A stretch of DNA of 34,164 nt from Deltaproteobacteria bacterium (GCA_006226755.1 SBGE01000028.1:1-34164); one strand, 5' to 3'; numbered from the stretch's first letter, positions 24,779-33,347 are shown. Notes: generated from the sequence alone by a model not told the origin. Made by a program: numbers and translations.

Positions 24779-25510
24779 CTAGCGGGTCATATAAGAAGGG
24801 ATATTTTTTAGGCTGTCTTCGAGTATTTTAATGTATTTTTGCATCAGTTTTGGGTCTTGATCACGTGCACGAATGATCTCTTTTTTGATGGCATCCAATG
24901 ATGCAGTCACATCGGAAACCATGGTGTTTTTAAAGATTCCTGCCAGCAAACTTTTAGGGTCAATGAAGCTTTGATAAACCCACAAGGTCTTTTGGGCCTG
25001 GGGTATTAGTGGATTTTTGGGTGGGAAGAAGTAACTTTTCCCTTGAACTCTTTCTGAGACATCGGACTCGACTAAGAACCAAGACAGAGAGTAGATGCCA
25101 TTATTTTCAGGATCTAGGTGAGTGCCGTGAATATATTTTGAAGTGGAAAGTGGCCAAGGCAAATCCATTTCATAGGCAGTGTGGATAGTTGTCGCATCCA
25201 CCACCTTGATGACATCACTTTTAAGGAGATTGGGTACATAGTTTTTTTGATGATCGAAGGCGGCGTAGATGGCCATGCACTCTTGGGGAGTTGCGTCAAT
25301 CGTGGTGTAGATTGTAAGTTCCGGCCATGCCGAATCCTTCATCTTCTTTTTTTTGACGACATACTGACCGCTATTGACGATTTTCCACTCATCATCAGTC
25401 AAAGAGTGTGGGAGAGAGGGCATTTCTCGCATGGCCTGGGCAGATTGAGTTTGTCCAATCAGGATCAAAACAAGAGCGAAAAGGCTTACTAAGATCATTT
25501 TTAGGTTCAT
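24779..25510 (-). CDS. Exported START-like lipid-binding protein
   Basis: The 243-residue protein has a signal peptide (cut after SAQA near residue 26). The mature part resembles the START/SRPBCC helix-grip fold: DDEWKIVNSGQYVVKKKK at the beginning, TIYTTIDATPQECMAIYAAFDHQKNYVPNL in the centre, an AYEMDLPWPLSTSKYIHG strand pair, and a long C-terminal helix. Such domains bind lipids, sterols or other hydrophobic ligands. It is divergent from the fatty-acid hydroxylase operon with 95 bases between, so the two may be coregulated. It could carry lipids across the periplasm, but that is inference. The ribosome site is weak at both possible Met starts (residues 1 and 5). Confidence 0.7.
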   Translation of the reverse strand: MNLKMILVSLFALVLILIGQTQSAQAMREMPSLPHSLTDDEWKIVNSGQYVVKKKKMKDSAWPELTIYTTIDATPQECMAIYAAFDHQKNYVPNLLKSDVIKVVDATTIHTAYEMDLPWPLSTSKYIHGTHLDPENNGIYSLSWFLVESDVSERVQGKSYFFPPKNPLIPQAQKTLWVYQSFIDPKSLLAGIFKNTMVSDVTASLDAIKKEIIRARDQDPKLMQKYIKILEDSLKNIPSYMTR

Positions 25511-25569
25511 TTGGGCATGTTAAACATAGGCCTTGTAATGAGCAACTAGAATTTACAACTTGGTTCATT

Positions 25570-25578
25570 TGATATAAC
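25570..25578 (+). promoter_or_regulatory. Extended -10 promoter of the hydroxylase operon
   Basis: TG at 25570-25571, one base, then TATAAC at 25573-25578 form an extended -10 element. TTTACA lies 15 bases upstream as a weak -35. Transcription would start near 25585, ahead of the AAGAGGTAG ribosome site and the ATG at 25606. Confidence 0.5.
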
Positions 25579-25605
25579 TTGCCGCGATACAAGAGGTAGA
25601 AAAAT

Positions 25606-26226
25606 ATGAAGAAATACGAAAGTGTGAGAGTCTTTGAAAACCCTATTTTAGAGGCCTGTACTCATGTTCATCCAATCGTGCCACTTCTTCTTTGGGCACC
25701 TATTATTGGCTATTGGCTTTATGACTCCAGTGTTACTCATAGTTTGAGTACTGCTGAGTTTGCAGTACTTGGATTTGTTGGACTTCTTCTTTGGACCCTA
25801 ACAGAATATGTTCTTCATCGTTTTGCTTTTCACTATCCGGCCAAGAATAAATTCTCGCGTCGTTTGATTTATCTTTTTCATGGTATTCACCACGATGATC
25901 CTAATGATCCAACAAGACTTGTGATGCCACCAGTTCCTGCACTCATTTACGTATTTTTTATCTATCAGTTCTATGCACTGTTTTTTCCTGATCGCTACAT
26001 CCAGGGATTCATGGCCTTTTTCATGATCGGATATCTCTTTTACGATTACATCCACTACGCCACTCATCACTTTAAAATGACCAGTAAAGTGGGAAGATAT
26101 CTTAAAAAGTATCACCTCGTTCATCACCATGCTCATGAGTACGCCAAGTTTGGTGTTTCGAATCCTCTTTGGGATTATGTGTTTAGAACAGTGAATGGTC
26201 CCAAGGAAGAAAACCCTTGGCATTAA
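25606..26226 (+). CDS. Fatty-acid 2-hydroxylase of the FA2H/Scs7 type
   Basis: The 206-residue membrane protein belongs to the fatty acid hydroxylase family of di-iron enzymes. The His boxes are H71xxxxH76 (EYVLHRFAFH), H92xxHH96 (FHGIHH), H150xxxHH155 (YIHYATHH) and H170xxHH174 plus H177 (HLVHHHAHEYAKFG). Text such as TRLVMPPVPAL, GYLFYDYIHY and FGVSNPLWDYVFRT closely follows eukaryotic FA2H and yeast Scs7 as I remember them. Those enzymes hydroxylate carbon 2 of the fatty acid in ceramides, so this one may do the same here. It lacks the cytochrome b5 domain of the eukaryotic forms, so its electron donor is separate. The stop overlaps the next gene by ten bases. Confidence 0.9.
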   Translation: MKKYESVRVFENPILEACTHVHPIVPLLLWAPIIGYWLYDSSVTHSLSTAEFAVLGFVGLLLWTLTEYVLHRFAFHYPAKNKFSRRLIYLFHGIHHDDPNDPTRLVMPPVPALIYVFFIYQFYALFFPDRYIQGFMAFFMIGYLFYDYIHYATHHFKMTSKVGRYLKKYHLVHHHAHEYAKFGVSNPLWDYVFRTVNGPKEENPWH

Positions 26227-27146
26227 AATCGCTTCTCATCACAATTATTACATTTCAACTTCTTGCCCCAATTGCTTTGGGGCAAAGTTTTAATAAAGCT
26301 CAAGACAATCCGCTTGAGAGTAAAGACAAGCAACTTCTTCCCAAAAAAGATGACCATACAGATAAACTTCTTTTGGCCTCTGACAAAATAGAGCTTGATA
26401 ATTCACTGGTACCAAGAGATTCATGGAATGATCTTCTGATCAGTTTTACCTGGCTCTTTAAGGGTGCTTATCTTCAGTTTACTCAAGTCAATAATCTCTA
26501 TTATCTTCCGCCTGCCGTCGCTACAACTTGGTATGCTTTTGAAGAAGATGAAAGAATTTCTGCCTACGCAAGATCAAGAAAACTTAGAAAACATGTCGAT
26601 ATAGTGGGTGATATGGGCGTCGTTTTAAATTTCCCTTTCTTGCCTGCGGCTTTTTATTATTATGGAAGGGCCTACGATAATCACCATGCAGTCCAGTTTG
26701 GGATGGAGTATTTTGCGGCACTTTATCTTGCTCTTTCAGAGTCAGGTGTCCTTTCATTCTTTGATGTACATGAAAGACCTGAAAAGCACGAATTAAGTTT
26801 TTGGGAAACGCAATTTAGAGGTGATAGTTCGTGGCCTTCTGGTCACATTATTCCTTACACCACACTCTTTTTTAAAACCATGCAGTTCTATGGACCTTAT
26901 TGGTCTATTCTACCTCTTATTGGTTCAGTCTGGTCTTCTCAACAACGAGTTCAGGATGGAAAGCACTGGCTTTCTGATGTCGTGGCCTCATTCTGGTTGT
27001 CGGCCTTTGCTTCAGAAGGTGTACGTGCTGCCGGCAAATATAAAAACAATCACCCTTTTTATAAATGGATTTTTGAAAGAGAGGCGAGAGTAGGGATCAT
27101 TCATCACCAAAATAAAATTGGTCCTCGAATCGTCTGGAATTTCTAA
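26217..27146 (+). CDS. PAP2-type phosphatase, exported or membrane-bound
   Basis: The 309-residue protein starts with a signal peptide or anchor (ending ALGQ near residue 23) and has hydrophobic stretches flanking the active site. The phosphatase motifs are PSGH at 207-210 (SSWPSGHIIPY) and R244-x5-H250-x3-D254 (RVQDGKHWLSD). A clear KxxxxxxRP motif is missing; RPEKHELSFW at 187-196 may stand in for it. Family members dephosphorylate lipid phosphates such as phosphatidate, isoprenyl pyrophosphate or sphingoid phosphates at the outer face of the inner membrane. It starts with TTG inside the hydroxylase gene, with AAGGAAG upstream, so the two are translationally coupled and may act on the same lipid. 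Confidence 0.82.
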   Translation: MALKSLLITIITFQLLAPIALGQSFNKAQDNPLESKDKQLLPKKDDHTDKLLLASDKIELDNSLVPRDSWNDLLISFTWLFKGAYLQFTQVNNLYYLPPAVATTWYAFEEDERISAYARSRKLRKHVDIVGDMGVVLNFPFLPAAFYYYGRAYDNHHAVQFGMEYFAALYLALSESGVLSFFDVHERPEKHELSFWETQFRGDSSWPSGHIIPYTTLFFKTMQFYGPYWSILPLIGSVWSSQQRVQDGKHWLSDVVASFWLSAFASEGVRAAGKYKNNHPFYKWIFEREARVGIIHHQNKIGPRIVWNF

Positions 27147-27160
27147 GACTAGGTCATTTT

Positions 27161-28537
27161 ATGAATAAACTTCTCTTAATTATGTCAGTCCTCTTTGGAC
27201 TGATTTCCTGTTCAACTTCCTCGGAAAAACAAAATCAACAACCGAATACAAACAAAGAAAAGGCCATACATGTGGTTGATCACATGGTTTCGGGGGAATA
27301 TGAAAGCGCAAAGAAAAACTTCAATGAGCTCATGATGAGGGCACTCACTCCCGAAATGATCAAAAATGTTTGGGAGCGATTGGTTGCAAAAGAGGGAAAA
27401 TATAAAGGACATGGTTTTTTAAATGAACAGAAAAACAAAGTTTATGTCAGAGTAGAATTTGAAAAGGCCTTCTATGCCTTTCGAATCAACTTCGATCAGT
27501 CCGGTAAAATCTCAGGTCTTTTCACTGGTGCTGCCATCACAAAAGAAAATCTTGAGCATCTAAAAAGCTTTGATGGCTTTGAATTACCTTATATCATTGA
27601 TAGTCCGAAATCTCAGAGTAGAGGTGTTTTTGTTTTTATTCACGGCTCAGGTCCCGGTGGAGTCGAAGGAACAGATACGAAACTCTTTTCAGAAATAGCA
27701 AAAGAGCTGAATAAAGTAGGATTCACAACTCTTCGATATAATAAGAGAAGTCTTGAGATCAACAAGCTTGCCAGTCAAGGAAGCGACTTTATGGAGTCTG
27801 AAGAGTTCAAAAAATTTGATCGTGATTTTTATCTTTATTTTATTCGAGATGCTCGAGCAGTGGTTCAATTTGCCAAGAAGAAGTTCAAAGATCAGCCAAT
27901 CTATCTTTATGGTCTAAGCCAAGGCGCGAATATTGCACTCCAGTTGGTAGATAGTGAGGAAGACGTAAAAGGAGCTGTCCTTACTGGATTTAGTGTCTCA
28001 AAAATAAATGAAACAGTTTTTTATCAGTACGTCTTTAGAAATGATTTTTTCTTCAATCAAGGCGATAAAAACCGTGATGGGAAACTCTGTGGTAAAGAAC
28101 TATCCAAAAACCTCAAGGCACAGCTTTCATTTCTTGATTTAAACAATAACAAATGTATGGACCTGGATGAATACCGTGCCGGGAATTATTCAAATCTATT
28201 GGTTGAACCTAGTAAGAATTATGAGAACTGGCTTAGAAATGAAATGAGCTTGAGGCCTGCGACCGAGATTCTTCCAAATCTTCATAAGAATATTCTCTTT
28301 TTTCACGGAGAACTCGATCATCAAACACCTTCCTTTCAGCTAAAAGCACTTCAGATGTTGAACACCTTGAAATGGAAAAATGATCATTTAAAATTTAGTT
28401 ATCTGTCGAACGTTGGGCATGTTTTGAATGATCAAAAAACTCTAGTGGAGTTTAATTATACTCCAGCATCTAACAAGACCCTGAATCGACTAGTCAAAGA
28501 AGTGAACAAGCTGGTTCAGCCCATTCACAGTCATTGA
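27161..28537 (+). CDS. Lipoprotein alpha/beta hydrolase with an EF-hand pair in the lid region
   Basis: The 458-residue protein has a lipobox (GLISC, Cys17). Residues 30-135 look like a DUF3887-type helper domain with a cystatin-like fold. An alpha/beta hydrolase follows: oxyanion loop HGSGPGG (161-167), nucleophile Ser253 in YGLSQGA, acid Asp386 in GELDHQT and His420 in NVGHVLN. Between nucleophile and acid lie two 12-residue EF-hand calcium loops, D302-E313 (DKNRDGKLCGKE) and D326-E337 (DLNNNKCMDLDE), so calcium may gate the enzyme. The substrate could be an ester or a peptide; relatives of the S33/dienelactone type are diverse. It is the third gene of the operon, 14 bases after the PAP2 gene, and ends four bases from the convergent GH26-like gene. 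Confidence 0.88.
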   Translation: MNKLLLIMSVLFGLISCSTSSEKQNQQPNTNKEKAIHVVDHMVSGEYESAKKNFNELMMRALTPEMIKNVWERLVAKEGKYKGHGFLNEQKNKVYVRVEFEKAFYAFRINFDQSGKISGLFTGAAITKENLEHLKSFDGFELPYIIDSPKSQSRGVFVFIHGSGPGGVEGTDTKLFSEIAKELNKVGFTTLRYNKRSLEINKLASQGSDFMESEEFKKFDRDFYLYFIRDARAVVQFAKKKFKDQPIYLYGLSQGANIALQLVDSEEDVKGAVLTGFSVSKINETVFYQYVFRNDFFFNQGDKNRDGKLCGKELSKNLKAQLSFLDLNNNKCMDLDEYRAGNYSNLLVEPSKNYENWLRNEMSLRPATEILPNLHKNILFFHGELDHQTPSFQLKALQMLNTLKWKNDHLKFSYLSNVGHVLNDQKTLVEFNYTPASNKTLNRLVKEVNKLVQPIHSH

Positions 28538-28541
28538 TTTA

Positions 28542-29729
28542 TTACTGAAGATGTGAATCTATAGCATTATCACTCGGAGAATTCTCATGAATTGCATATT
28601 TTCCACCTTTTTCAAATCCATTAAAAATTGTGAAGTTTTGGATGTCATCCTCTAAATTCGAATTCGAGTTAACACTTTCGAAATATTCCAAAGCGTCTTT
28701 CATCCATTTTCCTTTCTGCTTGTCCTTGATTTGCTGTGAGGAGTGTTTATTACCAAGAACATTGGATTCACCAATCATAAAAGGTTTGTTCCCAAGACCT
28801 TCTGCTTTGTAAATCCTCTTCCATCTTACCACGCTGTCTTTAAGAGGAGTTGGAACCGAGTACTCTGAAGTTGGATATATGTTTAGACCTGCAATATCGA
28901 TATTTTCAGGTCCAATTTTTCTGATAAGCTGTTTTACTGAATAGACAGAACTTGGTCTATATCCATAGTCAATTGGATTAAAAGAGAATTTCACATTCTC
29001 AGCTCCTTCTTCATCGAAAATCTTTTTCATGAGCTTCCATGATTTTGCAAAATCATCAATCTTTTTATGAGTTTGAATGTTCCATGCCATACCTTTGTCA
29101 TTCATTTCGCTCAAAGGTCTGAGGACAATTGCCGCTCCACTTTCTTTTAGTTTTTTAGCATAGCTGATTACGTTTTTTCTAACTTCACTATTTGGATCTT
29201 CAAGTTCTTTGGCTAATTGAGTGACATCTAGATTCTTGATTTTACCATCTTCAAACTTGTTTGATTCAAAACCAATTTGAACAGTGGCACCTTGTTGTTT
29301 GGCACTTTCTAGAAGTCCTGAAAGGCCACAGTGTTTACCTTCAATTTCTCCTGTATTAGAAGCTAGTGCTTTACACTTATGTTTACTCTTGGCATCTTTT
29401 TCATCAAAACTTAGTGCTGTTCCCGAATACCAAAGAAAACTCTTTGTTTTAGGGTATTTCTTTAATGTCCTTTGAAACTGAAGGCCTGGGTCGTTTATTC
29501 CTTCTCCTGAAGAGAGATACATCCCAACAGCTTGATGAGAGTGAACCTCATCTAGGTTAAAGGATGATTCCTCTTGTTGTTCCTGACATCTCGATTCGAC
29601 TTGTCCAAAATGTGAAAAAGAATTCATAGAATTGATAAGGTTTTGAACTCTACTTCTGGAATCCTGAGCATTAATAGATAAGGAAAACGATAGACAGACG
29701 GATAGACACAACAGATTCAACTCTCGCAT
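28542..29729 (-). CDS. Secreted glycoside hydrolase resembling family GH26
   Basis: The 395-residue protein has a signal peptide (cut near SINAQ, residue 21). The rest looks like a TIM-barrel glycosidase of the GH26 kind: AVGMYLSSGEGIND early, then AAIVLRPLSEMND with Glu208 as acid/base (GH26 normally has RPxHEMN), DIAGLNIYP, and FMIGESNV with Glu321 as nucleophile. GH26 enzymes cut beta-mannan or mixed beta-glucans. Here the His before the acid/base Glu is Ser, so the substrate may differ. AGAGAGG lies five bases before the ATG. The gene is monocistronic, and a secreted glycosidase fits attack on prey or matrix polysaccharide, but that is inference. Confidence 0.72.
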   Translation of the reverse strand: MRELNLLCLSVCLSFSLSINAQDSRSRVQNLINSMNSFSHFGQVESRCQEQQEESSFNLDEVHSHQAVGMYLSSGEGINDPGLQFQRTLKKYPKTKSFLWYSGTALSFDEKDAKSKHKCKALASNTGEIEGKHCGLSGLLESAKQQGATVQIGFESNKFEDGKIKNLDVTQLAKELEDPNSEVRKNVISYAKKLKESGAAIVLRPLSEMNDKGMAWNIQTHKKIDDFAKSWKLMKKIFDEEGAENVKFSFNPIDYGYRPSSVYSVKQLIRKIGPENIDIAGLNIYPTSEYSVPTPLKDSVVRWKRIYKAEGLGNKPFMIGESNVLGNKHSSQQIKDKQKGKWMKDALEYFESVNSNSNLEDDIQNFTIFNGFEKGGKYAIHENSPSDNAIDSHLQ

Positions 29730-29913
29730 GGTAACCTCTCTTCAACTAATACAACTTCTACTTCTAAGTGGTGAATGTCTTTGTAATTCAATTTTATTAA
29801 GAGTATGGCATTTGACCTATCGAAAAAAAATTTGATTACATAGGTGTTTGTTATTAGGTGGTTTTAAGCTAAAAGTTGATGAGACTGAGTGCCAATTATC
29901 TAGGGCAAATGAA

Positions 29914-30918
29914 TTAGATCCAGTTACGTTCTTGATAATCCTTCAAGGTTTCTGTGATTGTTTTGGATAGATCCCAAGAATAAGTGTAATCCAGTTTTTC
30001 ACATGATTTCTCTGAACAACAGACCCAAGCTGGCTGGCTAATTTCACCAATTTTATCAGGAGTCAGAGGTAGGGACAGAGGGATGATTCGTCTTAAAGCA
30101 TCTAAAAAATGTGCGAGAAAGCTAACCATGAACATCGGAAGAGAGAGGTTCATCACAAACTTTTTCCCGAGTGCTTCTTTGATTGATCCAACAATTTCAG
30201 AATAGCTGACAGTAGATGTATGTGCCGCAAAGAACACTTCGGCATGGCTCTCTGGGGACTTGTGTTCTGTTGCCTTGACGATAACGTTTACGAGATCGTG
30301 AACGCAGATGAAGGAATACCTATTATTCATGCCATTCATTCCCGCCACAAGAACCAGTCCTGACTTTACCATCTTGAAGACTTCGAGAATGGCCGGATCA
30401 CGAGGTCCAATCACCATTGGTGGACGAATGATAGTTTTGTCCCATGAAAGGGGAGCTAGATGATTAAGAGAAATCTCTGCATAGCGCTTTGATTTCCCAT
30501 AATGGCTCACAGGCCTTGGATCATGATGTTCTTTCTTTTTATTGTCTTCTCCTGCAGGACCGGCTGCGGCCTGTGAAGAGATGAGGACAAACTTCAGATT
30601 GGTGGGATATTTCTTTTTAAGATCTTCAATCAGCTTTTCTGTGGCCCTAGTGTTGACTGAATAAAAATCTGACCAGTCAAAGCTATGAACAATCCCAGCT
30701 GTATGAATGACAGCATCGAGATCTTCTGGAAGAGAGGCAATCCATTCATGATCTTTTCTTTCATCCAGAGAGCCTAGAACCATTTTTCCTGGGACTTTGA
30801 ATTCTTCGAATTTTTTTGGACTTCTTGCCAAGGCATAGACTTCATGACCCTCTTCTGTGAGGCGTTCACATAAATGAGAGCCGACGAATCCTGTTGAGCC
30901 AGTGACAAGAATTTTCAT
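29914..30918 (-). CDS. cerR: CerR-like NAD(P)-dependent reductase of the extended SDR family
   Basis: The 334-residue protein is an extended short-chain dehydrogenase: the nucleotide loop [10 protein letters not shown] is at 6-15, Ser114/115 in [10 protein letters not shown], and the catalytic Tyr140 and Lys144 in [11 protein letters not shown]. Relatives include 3-beta-hydroxysteroid dehydrogenases and epimerases. In Caulobacter, CerR is such an enzyme and reduces 3-oxo-ceramide to dihydroceramide (my recollection of published work). The gene is third in an operon with serine palmitoyltransferase and a GNAT-like gene, five bases after the latter, which is why I favour CerR. A hydrophobic segment near 255-280 ([20 protein letters not shown]) may attach it to the membrane. 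It could still be another SDR reductase. Confidence 0.75.
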   Translation of the reverse strand: MKILVTGSTGFVGSHLCERLTEEGHEVYALARSPKKFEEFKVPGKMVLGSLDERKDHEWIASLPEDLDAVIHTAGIVHSFDWSDFYSVNTRATEKLIEDLKKKYPTNLKFVLISSQAAAGPAGEDNKKKEHHDPRPVSHYGKSKRYAEISLNHLAPLSWDKTIIRPPMVIGPRDPAILEVFKMVKSGLVLVAGMNGMNNRYSFICVHDLVNVIVKATEHKSPESHAEVFFAAHTSTVSYSEIVGSIKEALGKKFVMNLSLPMFMVSFLAHFLDALRRIIPLSLPLTPDKIGEISQPAWVCCSEKSCEKLDYTYSWDLSKTITETLKDYQERNWI

Positions 30919-30923
30919 GGTTA

Positions 30924-32048
30924 TTAAAGACCTTTTTCTAAAATTCTATACGTCTTATAGGGAACACCACCCATTGCAATAATAGGCTTGTTCATTTCCA
31001 GATTGTCTTCGAGAACCCAACTCATCTCACACTCTTCAATTCCGGAGTTGAAGGCATTTTCCCAACAGCGATGGTAAAGAACAGTTTCAATACCCATCTT
31101 TCTAAACTTTTGTTTGGTGCCAAGAGTGATTACTCTCATTCTCTTGATCCCTTTTTTTCCAAAAAGAAGTTTGAAAATCCCAGTTGGCAGTAGTTTTCCA
31201 TCAGGAATTTTTTTAAAGACTTGATTGTAGTCGGGAAGAGCAACAATAAAGCCTGCCGCTTCTCCATCAACTTCAGCAATGATGATGAGTCTTGAATCTA
31301 CAATTTGCTTCATATCTTTTGCGGTATGAGCAAACTCATCTGGAGTCATAGGGACGAATCCCCAGTTCTTTTCCCAAGCATCGTTATAGATATCTTGAAG
31401 AATTTTGATATCTCTATCCCAATGCTTGGTTGAGATTTCTCTATAAGTAATTTTTTTGGACTTTTGAACTCTCTCTGCAATACGAACGATTTTTTCTGGC
31501 ATACCTTTGGCCATTTCGAATTGATAGGCGAGTAGGTCCTTGGCCTTTGCGTACTTCATATCTTCGAAGTAATGCTCATAATATTTCGGATTATAAGTCA
31601 TCATGAGTTGTGGAGGATCATCATATCCTTTCACAAGAAGGCCACATTCATAATTGGTAGATGGATTGACGGGACCTACGACTTTGTCTTTTCCTTTCGA
31701 TTTTAGCCATGTCTCAACCTGATTGATTAGCGCAATGGCCACTTCATCATTTTGAACACACTCAAAAAAACCGAAAAATCCAGTCTTGTCGTTATGATAT
31801 TCATTGTAGGCTTTGTTATCGACACCCATGATTCGGCCGGCAACTTCTCCGTTAAGTTCAGCTATCCAGCATTTTACTTCTCCGGTTTGGTAGAAGGGGT
31901 GATTTTTTTGATCGAGCATTTCAAGGAGAGCAAGTCTGAGGGGAGGAACCCAAGTTGGATCGTTTTTATAAATTTTCCAAGGAAGGAAGGCAAATTCCTT
32001 TACCTCTTTCTTTTTTGAAAGATCGACTTCTCGTAATTTGATGGCCAT
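30924..32048 (-). CDS. GNAT-like acyltransferase, candidate bacterial ceramide synthase (bCerS)
   Basis: The 374-residue cytoplasmic protein has a GNAT-like fold. Its N-terminus reads [19 protein letters not shown] and [25 protein letters not shown], the middle [22 protein letters not shown], and the C-terminus carries [23 protein letters not shown], a degenerate acyl-CoA loop. This matches the YghO-like group that, as I recall, contains the bacterial ceramide synthase of Caulobacter. That enzyme acylates 3-ketodihydrosphingosine. The gene sits between serine palmitoyltransferase (14 bases before it) and the CerR-like gene, so the same role is likely. AAAGG lies six bases before the ATG. Other N-acyl transfers remain possible. 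Confidence 0.72.
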   Translation of the reverse strand: MAIKLREVDLSKKKEVKEFAFLPWKIYKNDPTWVPPLRLALLEMLDQKNHPFYQTGEVKCWIAELNGEVAGRIMGVDNKAYNEYHNDKTGFFGFFECVQNDEVAIALINQVETWLKSKGKDKVVGPVNPSTNYECGLLVKGYDDPPQLMMTYNPKYYEHYFEDMKYAKAKDLLAYQFEMAKGMPEKIVRIAERVQKSKKITYREISTKHWDRDIKILQDIYNDAWEKNWGFVPMTPDEFAHTAKDMKQIVDSRLIIIAEVDGEAAGFIVALPDYNQVFKKIPDGKLLPTGIFKLLFGKKGIKRMRVITLGTKQKFRKMGIETVLYHRCWENAFNSGIEECEMSWVLEDNLEMNKPIIAMGGVPYKTYRILEKGL

Positions 32049-32062
32049 ATACGAACCTTTGA

Positions 32063-33262
32063 CTAGTGCATAATTGATGGAATTTCCATCTCTTTCTTAG
32101 CACGTTTGAAGACATCTAGTACATATTGGAGGTCTTCTTTTTTGTGGCTCGCCATGTAGCTGGTTCTGATTAGGGCTTCACCTTTTGGAACAGCTGGAGT
32201 GATTACTGGAGTACAGAAAACACCTTGCTCCATCAGGTAATTGGTGACCTGCATCGCTTTGAGGTCATCTCCAATGAAGATAGGAATAATTGGTGTTTTT
32301 GATTCATATGTATAGAAACCGATTTCTTTGAAACCTTCTCTCATGAAACGAACATTTTCCCACAAGTTTTCATGGATGGTGTCGTCTTTTTCAATAACAT
32401 CAAGACAAGCAGATACCGTTGCTACGGCCGAAGGAGGCATTGAAGCAGAGAACATGAAACTTCTTGCTGAGTGCTTGACGTAATCCATGTTTTCTTTTGT
32501 TCCCGACATCACTCCACCAATTGAGGCAAATGATTTAGAGAATGTACCCATGTTGAAATCAACTTGATCGGCAAGACCAAAATGATCCATGGTTCCTCGT
32601 CCCTTATTACCCATCACACCTAGTCCGTGAGCATCGTCAACGTACACAAATGCGTCATACTTTTTAGCAAGCTCAATAACCTTTGGAAGATTAAGGATAT
32701 CTCCAGTCATAGAGAAAACACCGTCTGCTACGATGATGGTTCTTTGAAAACGTGAACAGTTTGCTTCAAGTTGTTCTTCAAGAGAATCCATGTCGTTGTG
32801 TTTGAATTTGAAAGTTGTTCCGAATGCTAATCTTGAAGCATCGAGTATAGAAGCATGGTTTTCAGAATCAAAAAGCATGCAGTCTTTTGGTCCACAGATG
32901 GCAGAGAGTGTTCCCAAATTGGTTTGCATCCCAGTTGAGAAAACGATGGCCTGCTCGTGACCTAGGTAGCGAGCAAGTTTTTCTTCGAGTTCTTCGTGAA
33001 GGTTAAGGTTACCGTTTAGGAAACGTGAACCAGTACAACCTGTACCGTATTTTTCAATCGCTTTGATAGCAGCTTCTTGAACTTCAGGATGGTGCGTGAG
33101 CCCTAAGTAATTGTTAGAACCAATCATCACTTGCTTCTTCCCACTGATGGTCACTGTAGAGCCGTCAGAGGCCTCAATGGCCCTAAAGAAAGGGTAGAGG
33201 TTGTGCTTTCTTAGCATGTCTGCTTTTTGGATGATCTTGCTTCCAGCGTAGGACTTTCTCAT
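32063..33262 (-). CDS. spt: Serine palmitoyltransferase, first enzyme of sphingolipid synthesis
   Basis: The 399-residue PLP enzyme belongs to the alpha-oxoamine synthase family. It condenses serine with a fatty acyl thioester to give 3-ketodihydrosphingosine. The PLP Lys is 243 (MGTFSKSFASIGG), the stacking His is 136 (DSENHASILD), and Asp209/His212 lie in YVDDAHGLGV. It has NLYPFFRAIE at the start, GSNNYLGLT, YGTGCTGSRFLNGNL and SARSFMFSASMPPS, all very close to bacterial SPT of Sphingobacterium as I recall it. The neighbouring candidate ceramide synthase and reductase also argue against a biotin or threonine-catabolic relative (BioF, Kbl). It is the first gene of the operon, with a possible promoter upstream. 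Confidence 0.92.
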   Translation of the reverse strand: MRKSYAGSKIIQKADMLRKHNLYPFFRAIEASDGSTVTISGKKQVMIGSNNYLGLTHHPEVQEAAIKAIEKYGTGCTGSRFLNGNLNLHEELEEKLARYLGHEQAIVFSTGMQTNLGTLSAICGPKDCMLFDSENHASILDASRLAFGTTFKFKHNDMDSLEEQLEANCSRFQRTIIVADGVFSMTGDILNLPKVIELAKKYDAFVYVDDAHGLGVMGNKGRGTMDHFGLADQVDFNMGTFSKSFASIGGVMSGTKENMDYVKHSARSFMFSASMPPSAVATVSACLDVIEKDDTIHENLWENVRFMREGFKEIGFYTYESKTPIIPIFIGDDLKAMQVTNYLMEQGVFCTPVITPAVPKGEALIRTSYMASHKKEDLQYVLDVFKRAKKEMEIPSIMH

Positions 33263-33310
33263 AGCTAACTATCCGATTTTACAAGGTTCATTTATTTTGC
33301 GGTGTAGAAT

Positions 33311-33347
33311 ACACTACTTTTCTTGATATGAGTAGTCAATTATTGAC
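33311..33347 (-). promoter_or_regulatory. Possible promoter of the sphingolipid operon with an overlapping inverted repeat
   Basis: On the minus strand, TTGACT (33339-33334) and a weak TAGTGT (33316-33311) are 17 bases apart. The -35 box overlaps a perfect inverted repeat, GTCAAT, one base, ATTGAC (33335-33347), which could be an operator. The -10 match is poor, so confidence is modest. Confidence 0.4.

Noticed and set aside
32063-33262. Alternative identity as BioF or Kbl for the alpha-oxoamine synthase
   Set aside because: No biotin or threonine-catabolism genes are nearby; the text is closest to bacterial serine palmitoyltransferase and the next two genes fit ceramide synthesis.
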